Both the position numbers and the translations under genes were made by a program. Below the pieces are notes generated by a model. That model saw only the letters and a program-made list of their open reading frames with translations, was not told the DNA's origin and ran no database searches. Positions 17,294 to 24,860 of a DNA stretch of 64,000 nucleotides are shown in pieces; position 1 is the first letter of the stretch; each line of letters begins with the position of its first letter. The DNA is from Deltaproteobacteria bacterium. Its GTDB lineage: Bacteria; Desulfobacterota; Binatia; HRBIN30; JACQVA1. The stretch lies in the NCBI GenBank assembly GCA_016178705.1, contig JACOST010000009.1, forward strand, positions 62,001 through 126,000. Reading direction: 5' to 3'.

Positions 17294-19549
17294 ATGCCAC
17301 CAACGGATGAACGCGGCCTCCTAGCGCAAATCGCCGAACTCACGCGCACGCTGGCGGAGGCGCAAGCCGCCGTGCGCGCGCAGGTCGCCGAACGCGAGCG
17401 CATCGAGCAAGTGCTGCACGGCGAGCGGAGCTTCGCCGCCACCGTCTTCGATACGGTGGGCGCCCTGATCGCCGTGGTCGATCGGACGGGGCGCATCGTG
17501 CGCTTCAACCGGGCCTGCGAACAGATGCTGGGCTATGCGTTCGGCGAAGCGCAGGGGCGCTGCTTCTGGGATCTCATGCCGATTGCCGGCGAGATTGAGC
17601 CTGCCCGTATTGTCTTCGAGCGACTGATCGCCGGCGATTGGCCTACGACCTACGAGACGTATTGGTTCGCACGCGACGGGAGCCGCCGATTGCTCGCCTG
17701 GTCGGCGGCGTTGCTCAGAGATGTAGACGGAAACGTCGAGTACGTCGTGGGCACCGGGATCGACATTACGCAGCGCAAACGGGCGGAGCAGAAGGCCGCC
17801 GCCGTGCTTGAAGTTGTCAATGACCTGGGCAGTTCGTTGGACCTCATCGAGGTGCTGCATCGCGCGGCGCGCCGCATGACGACCGTGGTGCCGTGCGACG
17901 CTGTGGCGACCTTCTACTGGGACCCGATTCACCAAGTGACCCGCCTGATCGCGCAGTCCGGCATTCCACCCGATCTGGTGGCCGCGGCGCACCAACTGGT
18001 CTTCAAAAACGCCGAACCGTTCGGCGGCCGCGTCAACAACGGAGAAACGGTGGTGATCGACGATGCCGGCGGACTGCCTTGGCTGCCGGCACGCGCCGAC
18101 GGTTCGTACCGAGTGCAGTCGTTGGTCGCTGCACCCTTGTTGGTACGCGGGCGCGTGCTCGGTGCACTGGTCGCATTGTCCACGCGCGTGCACTCGTTCG
18201 ACACCGACCAAGTCGAACTGTGCGAGGGCATCGCGCGGCAGCTCGCCGTTGCCATTGAAAGCGCCGATCTCTATCGCACACAACAACAGGAGGCGATGGT
18301 ATCGAGCGCCCTGGCCCGCCTTGGACAGGAACTAATCGCATCATTGGACACACCGGTGGTTCTGCAGCGACTGTGTCAGCTCACCACCGAGGTGCTCGCG
18401 TGCGACTTCAGCCACACCTGGCTGTGGCAACCACAAGAGCAAGTGTTCCTGCCGGTGTCCGGACACGGCGATCCGCCCGAGCAGTGGGAGTCAATACGCG
18501 TGCTGCGACTCGCCCGCAGCGGGATCGCGCCGTTGCTGGAGCGTTTGGAACACGACGGTATCGTCAACGCCCAGCTCTCCGCGCTGCGCGCACCCGACGC
18601 CCGCGCGGGTGAACCCGTGTCGGGGGCCACTGTTGCGCTCATCGTGGCGCTGCGCCGTCGCGGCGAGATCTTCGGCTTTCACACCGCCGGCTATCACACA
18701 CGAACGGAGCTGTTTTCGCCGCACCAGGAGCGCATTGCGCGCGGCATCGGACAGCTCGCCTCGCTGGCGCTCGAGAACGCCCGACTGGTCGAGGAACTGG
18801 ATCGCGCCAATCGGCTGAAGTCCGAATTCGTCGCGACCATGTCGCACGAGCTGCGCACCCCGCTCAACATCATCGTCGGCTACAATGACTTGCTGCTCGA
18901 CGGCGACTTCGGCGCGTTGCCCCCCGCCCAGGCCGATGTGCTGACGCGCCTGCGCGCCAGTTCACAGCAACTCCTTGATCTCATCAACACCACGCTCGAT
19001 CTCAGTCGACTCGAAGCCGGCCGGTTCACGCTCGACGTCGCCGAGATCCGCGTGGCCGATGTGCTCGCCGAGGTGGCGGCGGAAACGAGCGAGCAGCAAC
19101 GCGCGTCGGGCTTGCGCTTCACTTGGACGCTTGACAACGACCTGCCGCCGTTGCACACCGACCCGCTGAAGCTGAAGGTGATTCTCAAAAACCTCATCGG
19201 CAACGCGATCAAGTTCACCGAGCAAGGGAGCGTCACGATTGAGAGTTCGGTACGCGACGGCGGCGTGGTCATCGCGGTGGCGGACACTGGCAGTGGTATC
19301 GCCCCGGAGGCGCTGCCGATCATCTTCGAGCCGTTCCGCCAGGCTTCCGCACCGCCGAGTGGTCGGCAAAGCGGAGTCGGACTCGGTCTGTACATCGTGC
19401 AACGTCTCATCGGCCTGTTGAGCGGTACGATCAGCGTGCAGAGTGACGTCGGCCGCGGCTCCACGTTCTCCGTGTGGTTGCCACGCGCCGTGATTCCGCA
19501 GCCCGAGGCGTCGTCGAGTCCTTCGCAAATCGGCGACCCTCCGCGATAG
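17294..19549 (+). CDS. soluble hybrid-sensor histidine kinase (PAS-GAF-GAF-HisKA-HATPase)
   Basis: A 751-aa protein with no membrane segment. A short coiled coil (residues about 5-45) leads into a PAS domain (about 48-165, ending with the PAC-like VVGTGIDITQRKRAEQ), then two GAF domains (about 175-335 and 345-500). HisKA follows with phospho-acceptor His518 in MSHELRTPLN, then HATPase_c with the N-box KNLIGNAIKFTE and G-boxes DTGSGI and GVGLGLYI. It autophosphorylates and passes the phosphate to a response regulator, but no regulator gene is adjacent, so it is an orphan. Start at ATG 17294 is preferred; an ATG at 17264 is possible. Confidence 0.88.
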   Translation: MPPTDERGLLAQIAELTRTLAEAQAAVRAQVAERERIEQVLHGERSFAATVFDTVGALIAVVDRTGRIVRFNRACEQMLGYAFGEAQGRCFWDLMPIAGEIEPARIVFERLIAGDWPTTYETYWFARDGSRRLLAWSAALLRDVDGNVEYVVGTGIDITQRKRAEQKAAAVLEVVNDLGSSLDLIEVLHRAARRMTTVVPCDAVATFYWDPIHQVTRLIAQSGIPPDLVAAAHQLVFKNAEPFGGRVNNGETVVIDDAGGLPWLPARADGSYRVQSLVAAPLLVRGRVLGALVALSTRVHSFDTDQVELCEGIARQLAVAIESADLYRTQQQEAMVSSALARLGQELIASLDTPVVLQRLCQLTTEVLACDFSHTWLWQPQEQVFLPVSGHGDPPEQWESIRVLRLARSGIAPLLERLEHDGIVNAQLSALRAPDARAGEPVSGATVALIVALRRRGEIFGFHTAGYHTRTELFSPHQERIARGIGQLASLALENARLVEELDRANRLKSEFVATMSHELRTPLNIIVGYNDLLLDGDFGALPPAQADVLTRLRASSQQLLDLINTTLDLSRLEAGRFTLDVAEIRVADVLAEVAAETSEQQRASGLRFTWTLDNDLPPLHTDPLKLKVILKNLIGNAIKFTEQGSVTIESSVRDGGVVIAVADTGSGIAPEALPIIFEPFRQASAPPSGRQSGVGLGLYIVQRLIGLLSGTISVQSDVGRGSTFSVWLPRAVIPQPEASSSPSQIGDPPR

Positions 19550-19568
19550 CACCGGCGATCCGTGAACT

Positions 19569-19764
19569 AACCCTGACGTGACAGAAGACTCACCGCCGAG
19601 AACGCAGAGATCGCAGAGAGAGAGAGTCGCCACGAGAGCATTTGAGCACTTTCGTCAACCTCATTGGCAACAGGCTTTCGTTTGGCTCCTTCGTGGTCTC
19701 CCGCCCCATGTCTCGGCGCTCTCGGCGCGCTCCGCGGTGAATCCGTCTGTGTCACATCAGGGTT
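19569..19764. repeat. MITE-like element with terminal inverted repeats, family C, copy 1
   Basis: About 196 bp. The left end reads AACCCTGACGTGACAGAAGA then CTCACCGCCGAGAACGCAGAG. The right end, read on the other strand, is AACCCTGATGTGACACAGAC then GGATTCACCGCGGAGCGCG. The two ends are therefore imperfect terminal inverted repeats of about 45 bp. The middle has no open gene. The related element at 23289-23445 shares the inner CACCGCCGAGA...GCAGAG arms. Confidence 0.7.
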
Positions 19765-19808
19765 ATCCCACTGTTGCGGCCCTCCGCACGCTTCGATAGC
19801 GTGACCGC

Positions 19809-20551
19809 GTGCTCGCTGCGAAAACTGAGCAAGTCCTTGCCACGGTAACGGAACGGCTGCGCGCGCTGTTCAGTGCACGACTCGTCACCGTCGCGCTATA
19901 CGGTAGCGCGGTCGGCCCCGATTTCGTCGCCGGGCAGTCGGACCTCAACCTGGTGGTTGTGCTCGACACGGTCGGCTTTGCCGATCTGCAAGCACTGCAA
20001 GCCGAGTTCAGCGGCTGGCGCAAGCAGGGGCTGGCGACGCCGCTGCTGCTCGATCAACGGTTTCTGCGTGACGCGGCGGATGTGTTCCCGATGGAGTTGG
20101 AAGACATCGCGATCATCATCGCTCGCTCCACGGAACGGATGTGTTTGCCACACTCGCGATCCGGCGCGACAACTTGCGCTATCAGTGTGAGCACGAGGCG
20201 CGCGGCAAGCTGCTGCGCCTCGGCGGCCTGTACCTGGAAGTCGGCGGCGACCGCCGCGCCCTGCAGCGACTGATGATCGAGTCGCTCAAGACCTTTCTCA
20301 TCGTCATGCGCAACGTCAACCGATTGGTCGGCATCCACGAACCGGGTGCGTACGCCAGTGTGCTGGTGCGCTTCGCGCAGCACTTCCACGGTACGTTCCC
20401 GACCATGGCGCGGCTGTTGCGCATCAAGCTCGGCCAGGAGAAATGGCTCGACGACGGCGACCCGACCTTCCGCAGCTACCTCGCCGAAGTGCAGCAGTTG
20501 ATCGGCTACATCGATCAGCTCCCAACCGACGCCAGCTCGACCGAAACGTGA
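19809..20551 (+). pseudogene. nucleotidyltransferase-domain protein split by a one-base frameshift
   Basis: The first frame (GTG at 19809) gives an N-terminal nucleotidyltransferase domain with LYGSAVGPDFVAGQSDLNL, the GS...DxD-type motif with Asn in the second acidic place, and runs to FPMELEDI. The conserved continuation is found one frame over: RDHHRSLHGTDVFATLAIRR, then CEHEARGKLLRL and a helical C-domain to 20551. Adding one base near 20107-20110 would restore a protein of about 247 aa, the family's usual size. Either the gene is broken or this is a sequencing/assembly error. Nucleotide substrate unknown. Confidence 0.75.
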
Positions 20552-20584
20552 GCGAATTCCCGGGAAGCCCAGGGTGACCGTCTG

Positions 20585-20704
20585 TGCACAAGAAATCCCA
20601 GCAGTCGGTCCGTCATACCGGCGAAAGCCGGTATCCAGGCGGGGGCGCGGCGCTCGAACTTGGATTCCGGCTTTCGCCGGAATGACGAGTGACGAGATCG
20701 CTCC
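20585..20704 (+). repeat. REP-like palindromic repeat, family B, copy 2
   Basis: The core at 20611-20697 has the same inverted arms as the copy at 7469-7545 (CGTCATACCGGCGAAAGCCG and CGGCTTTCGCCGGAATGACG), in the same orientation, with a different middle. The flanks TGCACAAGA and GAGATCG are also shared. It lies just upstream of the TPM protein start and accounts for the spurious N-terminal extension of that open frame. Confidence 0.85.
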
Positions 20705-20762
20705 ACCTTTGCGCGATGCAGGTGACTTTCTGACTTGTCGCACAGATTCCCGGAGCAGGTGG

Positions 20763-21521
20763 TTGCGACCGGGCTTCAGTCTGTTCGCCCTGCTGGTCGG
20801 CGTCGTCGCCACTAGCGTCGTGCACGCGCAAGAGCCGCGCATCCCGACGGCGCACGGCTTCGTAAACGACTATGCGCACGTACTCGATGCGGCGACCGCG
20901 CAGCGACTCGACGGGGTGATTCGCGAACTGCAAGCGAAGACCGGCGCCGAGATCGCCGTGGTCACCGTCGACTCGACTCAGCCGCTGTCAGCCTTCGACT
21001 ATGCGATAAAAATCGCGGAGGCCTGGAAACCCGGCGCCAAGGGCAAGGACAACGGGGTCGTATTCCTCAGCGCCATCAAGGATCGCAGTCTCTTCATCGC
21101 CGTGGGTTATGGGATCGAGGGCGCGCTGCCGGACGGGCGAGTCGGCGAGATTCGCGATCGCGTGGTGGTGCCGCACTTCAAGCAGGGCGACTACAGCGGT
21201 GGCATTCGCGCGGGCACAAAGGCACTGGCCGCGATCATCGCCGCCGAGTACCACGTCACGCTCACAGACGTGGCGCCGCCGCAATTCAATCCGCAGCGAC
21301 GCGGCAACGGATTGCCCGTCCCGATCGTCTTGCTGTTTGTGATCGCGATGATCTTCCTCGCCCGCACTGGATTGTGGCCGCTGCTGTTCCTGGGCGGACC
21401 GCGTCGCGGCGGCTTTTACGGCGGCAGTTTCGGCGGTGGTGGCTTCGGCGGCAGTGGCGGTGGCTTCGGTGGTTTCGGCGGCGGCGGTTTTGGCGGCGGC
21501 GGCGCCGGCGGTAGTTGGTGA
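20763..21521 (+). CDS. TPM domain protein (YgcG-like), membrane-anchored with Gly-rich tail
   Basis: A protein of about 252 aa. Signal peptide LRPGFSLFALLVGVVATSVV ends at HAQ. A TPM domain follows (about residues 28-165; FVNDYAHVLDAATAQRL, then KTGAEIAVVTVDS, then KDNGVVFLSAIKDR), then a transmembrane helix (PIVLLFVIAMIFLARTGLW) and a tail of Gly/Phe/Ser repeats. Such proteins sit in the envelope and have been linked to envelope assembly or photosystem II repair in other groups; the role here is unknown. No ATG precedes the leader outside the repeat, so the TTG at 20763 with GGAG seven bases upstream is the best start. Confidence 0.78.
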   Translation: MRPGFSLFALLVGVVATSVVHAQEPRIPTAHGFVNDYAHVLDAATAQRLDGVIRELQAKTGAEIAVVTVDSTQPLSAFDYAIKIAEAWKPGAKGKDNGVVFLSAIKDRSLFIAVGYGIEGALPDGRVGEIRDRVVVPHFKQGDYSGGIRAGTKALAAIIAAEYHVTLTDVAPPQFNPQRRGNGLPVPIVLLFVIAMIFLARTGLWPLLFLGGPRRGGFYGGSFGGGGFGGSGGGFGGFGGGGFGGGGAGGSW

Positions 21522-21527
21522 GCCGCC

Positions 21528-22178
21528 TCACCCGCGCGGGCGCGGCACGCGCTTGAGCAGCGCGATCAGTTCCTTGAGTCGCTTCGCCGGCAGCGCGTAG
21601 ACTTCGCGCAAGCGCGCTTCGATCGCCGCCAGCGACAGGCTCCGTTTGAGGAGATTGGGATACGCTTCGAGCGCGTCTTGCACGTCGGCCAGATCGCGGG
21701 CGCGACGGCGGCGGTCAGCGGCGGCGGCGCACAGCTTGAGGATGACATAGTCCTCGATGCGCGGCACCGCGACGCGCCGGCCTTCGATGATCATGCTATC
21801 GGCCTGTTGATACGCCACCGAGAACGGGTCGCGCGGGTCGCGCGAGGAGGCCACCGCGGTGACCTCGATATCGATTGGGCGCCCGCGGACGAAATAGCGC
21901 CAGGTATGGGGGATCCCCTGCACCGGCAGGAAGCCCACCTCGCTCATCCAGGCGCGATCCAAGCCGTCCTGGTCTACGAGCACGATATCGATGTCGCGCG
22001 TACTGCCGGCGCGTACGGCGACATCGCGAAACGTCCCCCCGATCAACATGAAGTGGATGCCGCTGCGCTTGGCGGCGCGCGCGAACGCACGAAAAACAGT
22101 CCCGTGCCCCACGGTGCTCAGCCGACCGCGCAACTGCGGGGGCTGCCGGGTCGCCGTACCCGCTCGATGCAGCACCAT
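21528..22178 (-). CDS. nucleotidyltransferase family protein (AbiEii/MNT-like)
   Basis: A 216-aa protein with the nucleotidyltransferase core FMLIGGTFRDVAVRAGSTRD followed by IDIVLV, the GG...R.T.DIDhhh pattern of AbiEii-like and JHP933-like proteins. A helical C-domain follows (ADRRRRARDLADVQDALEAY). In toxin-antitoxin systems such proteins pair with a small antitoxin, but no partner gene is adjacent, so a TA role is only possible. The frame extends to 22484, but that part lies across an inverted-repeat element; the ATG at 22178 with GGTAAGGTAGG before it is preferred. Confidence 0.78.
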   Translation of the reverse strand: MVLHRAGTATRQPPQLRGRLSTVGHGTVFRAFARAAKRSGIHFMLIGGTFRDVAVRAGSTRDIDIVLVDQDGLDRAWMSEVGFLPVQGIPHTWRYFVRGRPIDIEVTAVASSRDPRDPFSVAYQQADSMIIEGRRVAVPRIEDYVILKLCAAAADRRRRARDLADVQDALEAYPNLLKRSLSLAAIEARLREVYALPAKRLKELIALLKRVPRPRG

Positions 22179-22247
22179 ATCCACGCCGCCTACCTTACCA
22201 TCACCACCGCCTCGGAGGCCATGGCTAGCCCCAATCCGAAAAAAGAG

Positions 22248-22350
22248 GGGAAACCGCCGATGCACGCCGATCAACGCAAATGGGAAGGCCGGATTCCGGT
22301 CTTGATAGACAGCGCAGATCCGCGTGTATCGGCGTCGATCGGCGGTTCCA
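22248..22350. repeat. inverted-repeat element, family D
   Basis: The left arm reads GGAAACCGCCGATGCACGCC then GATCAACGC. The right arm on the opposite strand reads GGAACCGCCGATCGACGCC then GATACACGC. The arms enclose about 45 bp. This matches the CGCCGATGCACGCCGATGAACGC type of dispersed palindrome seen in environmental genomes. It lies between the nucleotidyltransferase and phosphatase genes. Confidence 0.6.
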
Positions 22351-22453
22351 ATTTCTCTTGGCTTTGGGTCTGCGTGATTTGACGCCAAGGCGCTCGCCGG
22401 GCACACACCAGGGGTCGCCAGATGCAGGCCAAGGAGAACCGCAAGGAGACTCG

Positions 22454-23284
22454 ATGGATCGCTCGACCGTGCGCGTGCTGACACTCAATTGTTGGAATCT
22501 CTCCGAACCGATCGCCGAGCGCATCGCGCTCATCCGAGCCGGCATCGAGTCGTTACAACCCGATCTCATTGGCTTGCAGGAGATCATCGTGCGCGCCGAC
22601 GGCTTGGATGAAGGCGCACTCATTCTCGACGGGCTCGGCTACCAGCGGATCTTCGGCCCGGCGTTTCATTGGACCGACGCCGGCACTGCGCAGCCGACTG
22701 ATCCGGGCGCGCACGCGTTCGGTAACCTCATCGCCAGCCGCTGGCCGCTGCGGCACCACGAGGTACAGGCGCTGCCGGGATCGGAAACCCACGAGTACCG
22801 GTGCGCGCTCGGGGCACTGGTCGATGCCCCGTTCGGGTCCATCCCGTTTGTCACCACCCATCTCAATTGGAAATTCCATCATGGCAACATTCGCGAACGT
22901 CAAGTCGTCGCGCTCGCCGAGTTCACCAACCGTCTCGCCAAGGGCGCCGGGTTTCAGCCGATCCTTGTCGGCGACATGAACGCCGAACCGGACTCGAACG
23001 AGATCCGTTTCCTCGCCGGGCTGGCGGCCCTCGAAGGTCGCAGCACCTATTTTCAGGACGCGTGGCGCGTGGCCGGTGATGGCCCCGGCTTCACCTGGGA
23101 CAATCGCAATCGCTTCGCCGCCATCATGTTCGAACCCAATCGGCGCATCGACTACATCTTCGTTGGTCTCGCCAACATGCACGCACGCGGCCGCATCGAT
23201 GCGGTGCGTCTGGTGCTGGATGAGCCGCAAGGCGACGTCTTCCCCAGCGACCACTTCGGCCTGTTGGCGGACATACGCATCTGA
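22454..23284 (+). CDS. endonuclease/exonuclease/phosphatase (EEP) family protein
   Basis: A 276-aa EEP-fold hydrolase. The motifs come in order: VLTLNCWNLSEP (metal-binding Asn), DLIGLQEI (catalytic Glu), THLNWKFHHG, LVGDMNAEPDS (DxN), RRIDYIFV and SDHFGLLADI (catalytic Asp-His). It may act on DNA, inositol phosphates or lipids; the substrate cannot be told. There is no signal peptide. The start at ATG 22454 is supported by AAGGAG at 22443-22448, so the longer open frame to 22280 is not used. Confidence 0.88.
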   Translation: MDRSTVRVLTLNCWNLSEPIAERIALIRAGIESLQPDLIGLQEIIVRADGLDEGALILDGLGYQRIFGPAFHWTDAGTAQPTDPGAHAFGNLIASRWPLRHHEVQALPGSETHEYRCALGALVDAPFGSIPFVTTHLNWKFHHGNIRERQVVALAEFTNRLAKGAGFQPILVGDMNAEPDSNEIRFLAGLAALEGRSTYFQDAWRVAGDGPGFTWDNRNRFAAIMFEPNRRIDYIFVGLANMHARGRIDAVRLVLDEPQGDVFPSDHFGLLADIRI

Positions 23285-23288
23285 CATA

Positions 23289-23445
23289 GAACTCACCGCC
23301 GAGATCGCCGAGACCGCAGAGAAACTCGACCCATCGCATCCCTCGCTCAACGATCCAAAGCTCATCTCCAACGAGATTTGCGACAAAGTGCGGATGTCAC
23401 TCTCTCATCGACTCGGCGCCCTCTGCGTTCGGCGGTGAAGCTCTC
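23289..23445. repeat. MITE-like element with inverted ends, family C, copy 2
   Basis: The left end is GAACTCACCGCCGAGATCGC then CGAGACCGCAGAG. The right end read on the minus strand is GAGCTTCACCGCCGAACGCA then GAGGGCGCCGAG. It shares its inner arms with the 19569-19764 element but lacks that element's outer AACCCTGA blocks. The rest of the space to the desaturase gene shows no gene. Confidence 0.65.
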
Positions 23446-23575
23446 TTTTTTCCTTCGCAAGATTGAACGTATCACTGACAAATGATCCGCTCGTGACCAA
23501 CCGGTGACACGGGCAAGGCTATAAACTCTGTACGACGGGCATGGCCCAAGGGGCAGCCTGCGAGCGGAGGACAGA

Positions 23576-24448
23576 ATGGCCAAAGCGATCACGGCAGACA
23601 ACGACTCGAAGCGGCAAGACGGTTATCAAGGCGGCAACTCAATCGCATTTTGGCTCGTCCACGTCGCTTGCGCGCTGGTGTTGTTCACGGGGGTCAGTTG
23701 GAGCGCCGTCGCGGTCGGGCTGGCGACGTACTGGACGCGCATGTTTGGGATCACCGCGGGTTACCATCGCTACTTCTCCCATCGCGCCTTCAAGACCAGC
23801 CGCGCGTTCCAGTTCGTGCTCGCGGTGCTCGGCACCACCTCGGTGCAGAAGGGCGTGCTGTGGTGGGCGGCCAATCATCGCAACCATCACAAGTATTCCG
23901 ATTTGCCCGAGGACCTGCACTCGCCAATTCAGCGCGGCTTCTGGTGGTCGCACGTCGGCTGGATTCTCAGTCCCGACTACGACGAGACCCTCTTCGAGCG
24001 CATCCCCGACATGGCCAAGTATCCCGAGTTGCGCTGGCTCAATCAGCACTACCTGGTTCCGCCGGTGACATTGGCGGTCGCGCTGTTCATGCTCGGCGGC
24101 ATGAGCTGGCTGGTGTGGGGCTTCTTCGTCAGCACTGTGCTCCTGTGGCACTCGACGTTCCTGATCAACTCGCTCGCCCATGTCTACGGCAGCCGGCGCT
24201 ACGACACGGCCGACACCAGCCGCAACAACGTGTGGCTCGCGCTGCTCACGTTCGGTGAAGGCTGGCACAACAACCACCACCACTTCATGAACTCGGTACG
24301 ACAGGGGTTCTTTTGGTGGGAGATCGACGTGAGCTACTACATCCTCAAAGCGCTGTCGTGGGTCGGGATCACGTGGGATTTGATCGAACCGCCCGCGCGT
24401 GTCCGTATCCCAGCAGCAGCCGACGCACGTCAGCTCAAAGCCGCGTAA
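23576..24448 (+). CDS. acyl-CoA (stearoyl-type) fatty acid desaturase
   Basis: A 290-aa integral membrane di-iron enzyme. The three histidine boxes are HRYFSH (residues 64-69), HRNHH (101-105) and HNNHHH (231-236), with hydrophobic membrane segments at about 24-55, 72-95, 160-180 and 183-200. It introduces a cis double bond, typically delta-9, into an acyl chain and needs an electron donor, which is not encoded beside it. Length and box spacing match bacterial acyl-CoA desaturases. It stands alone upstream of the tRNA gene. Confidence 0.93.
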   Translation: MAKAITADNDSKRQDGYQGGNSIAFWLVHVACALVLFTGVSWSAVAVGLATYWTRMFGITAGYHRYFSHRAFKTSRAFQFVLAVLGTTSVQKGVLWWAANHRNHHKYSDLPEDLHSPIQRGFWWSHVGWILSPDYDETLFERIPDMAKYPELRWLNQHYLVPPVTLAVALFMLGGMSWLVWGFFVSTVLLWHSTFLINSLAHVYGSRRYDTADTSRNNVWLALLTFGEGWHNNHHHFMNSVRQGFFWWEIDVSYYILKALSWVGITWDLIEPPARVRIPAAADARQLKAA

Positions 24449-24543
24449 ATCATCGTCAACAGCCAGCGACCGCACCTTGAAGCGGTCTGGGGCGTGTGGT
24501 AGCAGCGTGGGCCTCCGGTTGGTACCACACCGGATACCACTGG

Positions 24544-24616
24544 TCCCCGGTAGCTCAGTCGGTAGAGCGTTCGGCTGTTAACCGAAATGTCGCTGGTTCG
24601 AATCCGGCCCGGGGAG
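24544..24616 (+). tRNA. tRNA-Asn (GTT)
   Basis: A 73-nt cloverleaf. The acceptor arms TCCCCGG and CCGGGGA pair fully and G is the discriminator. The D-arm is AGCTCAGTCGGTAGAGC, the anticodon arm TTCGGCTGTTAACCGAA gives anticodon GTT, and the T-arm is CTGGTTCGAATCCGG. No CCA is encoded. An integrase remnant begins 75 bases downstream, consistent with this tRNA having served as an integration site. Confidence 0.96.
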
Positions 24617-24628
24617 TTTCGGAGATCG

Positions 24629-24657
24629 AGGGGTTGACCCAGCATGGGTCGACCCCT
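24629..24657 (+). terminator. hairpin downstream of tRNA-Asn
   Basis: AGGGGTTGACCCA and TGGGTCGACCCCT pair over 13 bases with one G-T wobble around a three-base loop GCA. The position 12 bases after the tRNA suggests a transcript end, but no T-run follows, so it may instead be part of the integrated element's end. Confidence 0.5.
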
Positions 24658-24691
24658 TGATGCGTTGTGTCCCAGTTCTGTCGGCGTCTGC

Positions 24692-24860
24692 TCACCCGCT
24701 CACCCGATGCAACGCCACGACCGTCCCCGTCTTCGGCTGATTGCTCAGGTGCCCGTGCACCCGTCGCAGCGCCTCGCACTGGTGGTCGTCCGACGTGATG
24801 TTGTAGCGGTCGAACATGGTGGTGGTCCACCGGCCACTGATGCTCATCGCGACAAGATCA
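24692..24860 (-). pseudogene. C-terminal remnant of a tyrosine recombinase (phage-type integrase)
   Basis: The minus strand reads DLVAMSISGRWTTTMFDRYN then ITSDDHQCEALRRVHGHL. This matches the end of integrase catalytic domains (V.MkISGHkT.sMFDRYNI), with FDRYN holding the catalytic Tyr. The conserved His of SGHxT is replaced by Arg-Trp. Nothing upstream continues the domain: the sequence passes straight into the end of the large ATPase gene at 24858. It is therefore a decayed fragment, beside tRNA-Asn as expected for an island boundary. Confidence 0.75.

Noticed and set aside
24617-24700. Search for a repeat of the tRNA-Asn 3' end marking the far side of the island
   Set aside because: No copy of the CTGGTTCGAATCCGG block was noticed up to 30 kb by eye, so island ends cannot be assigned.
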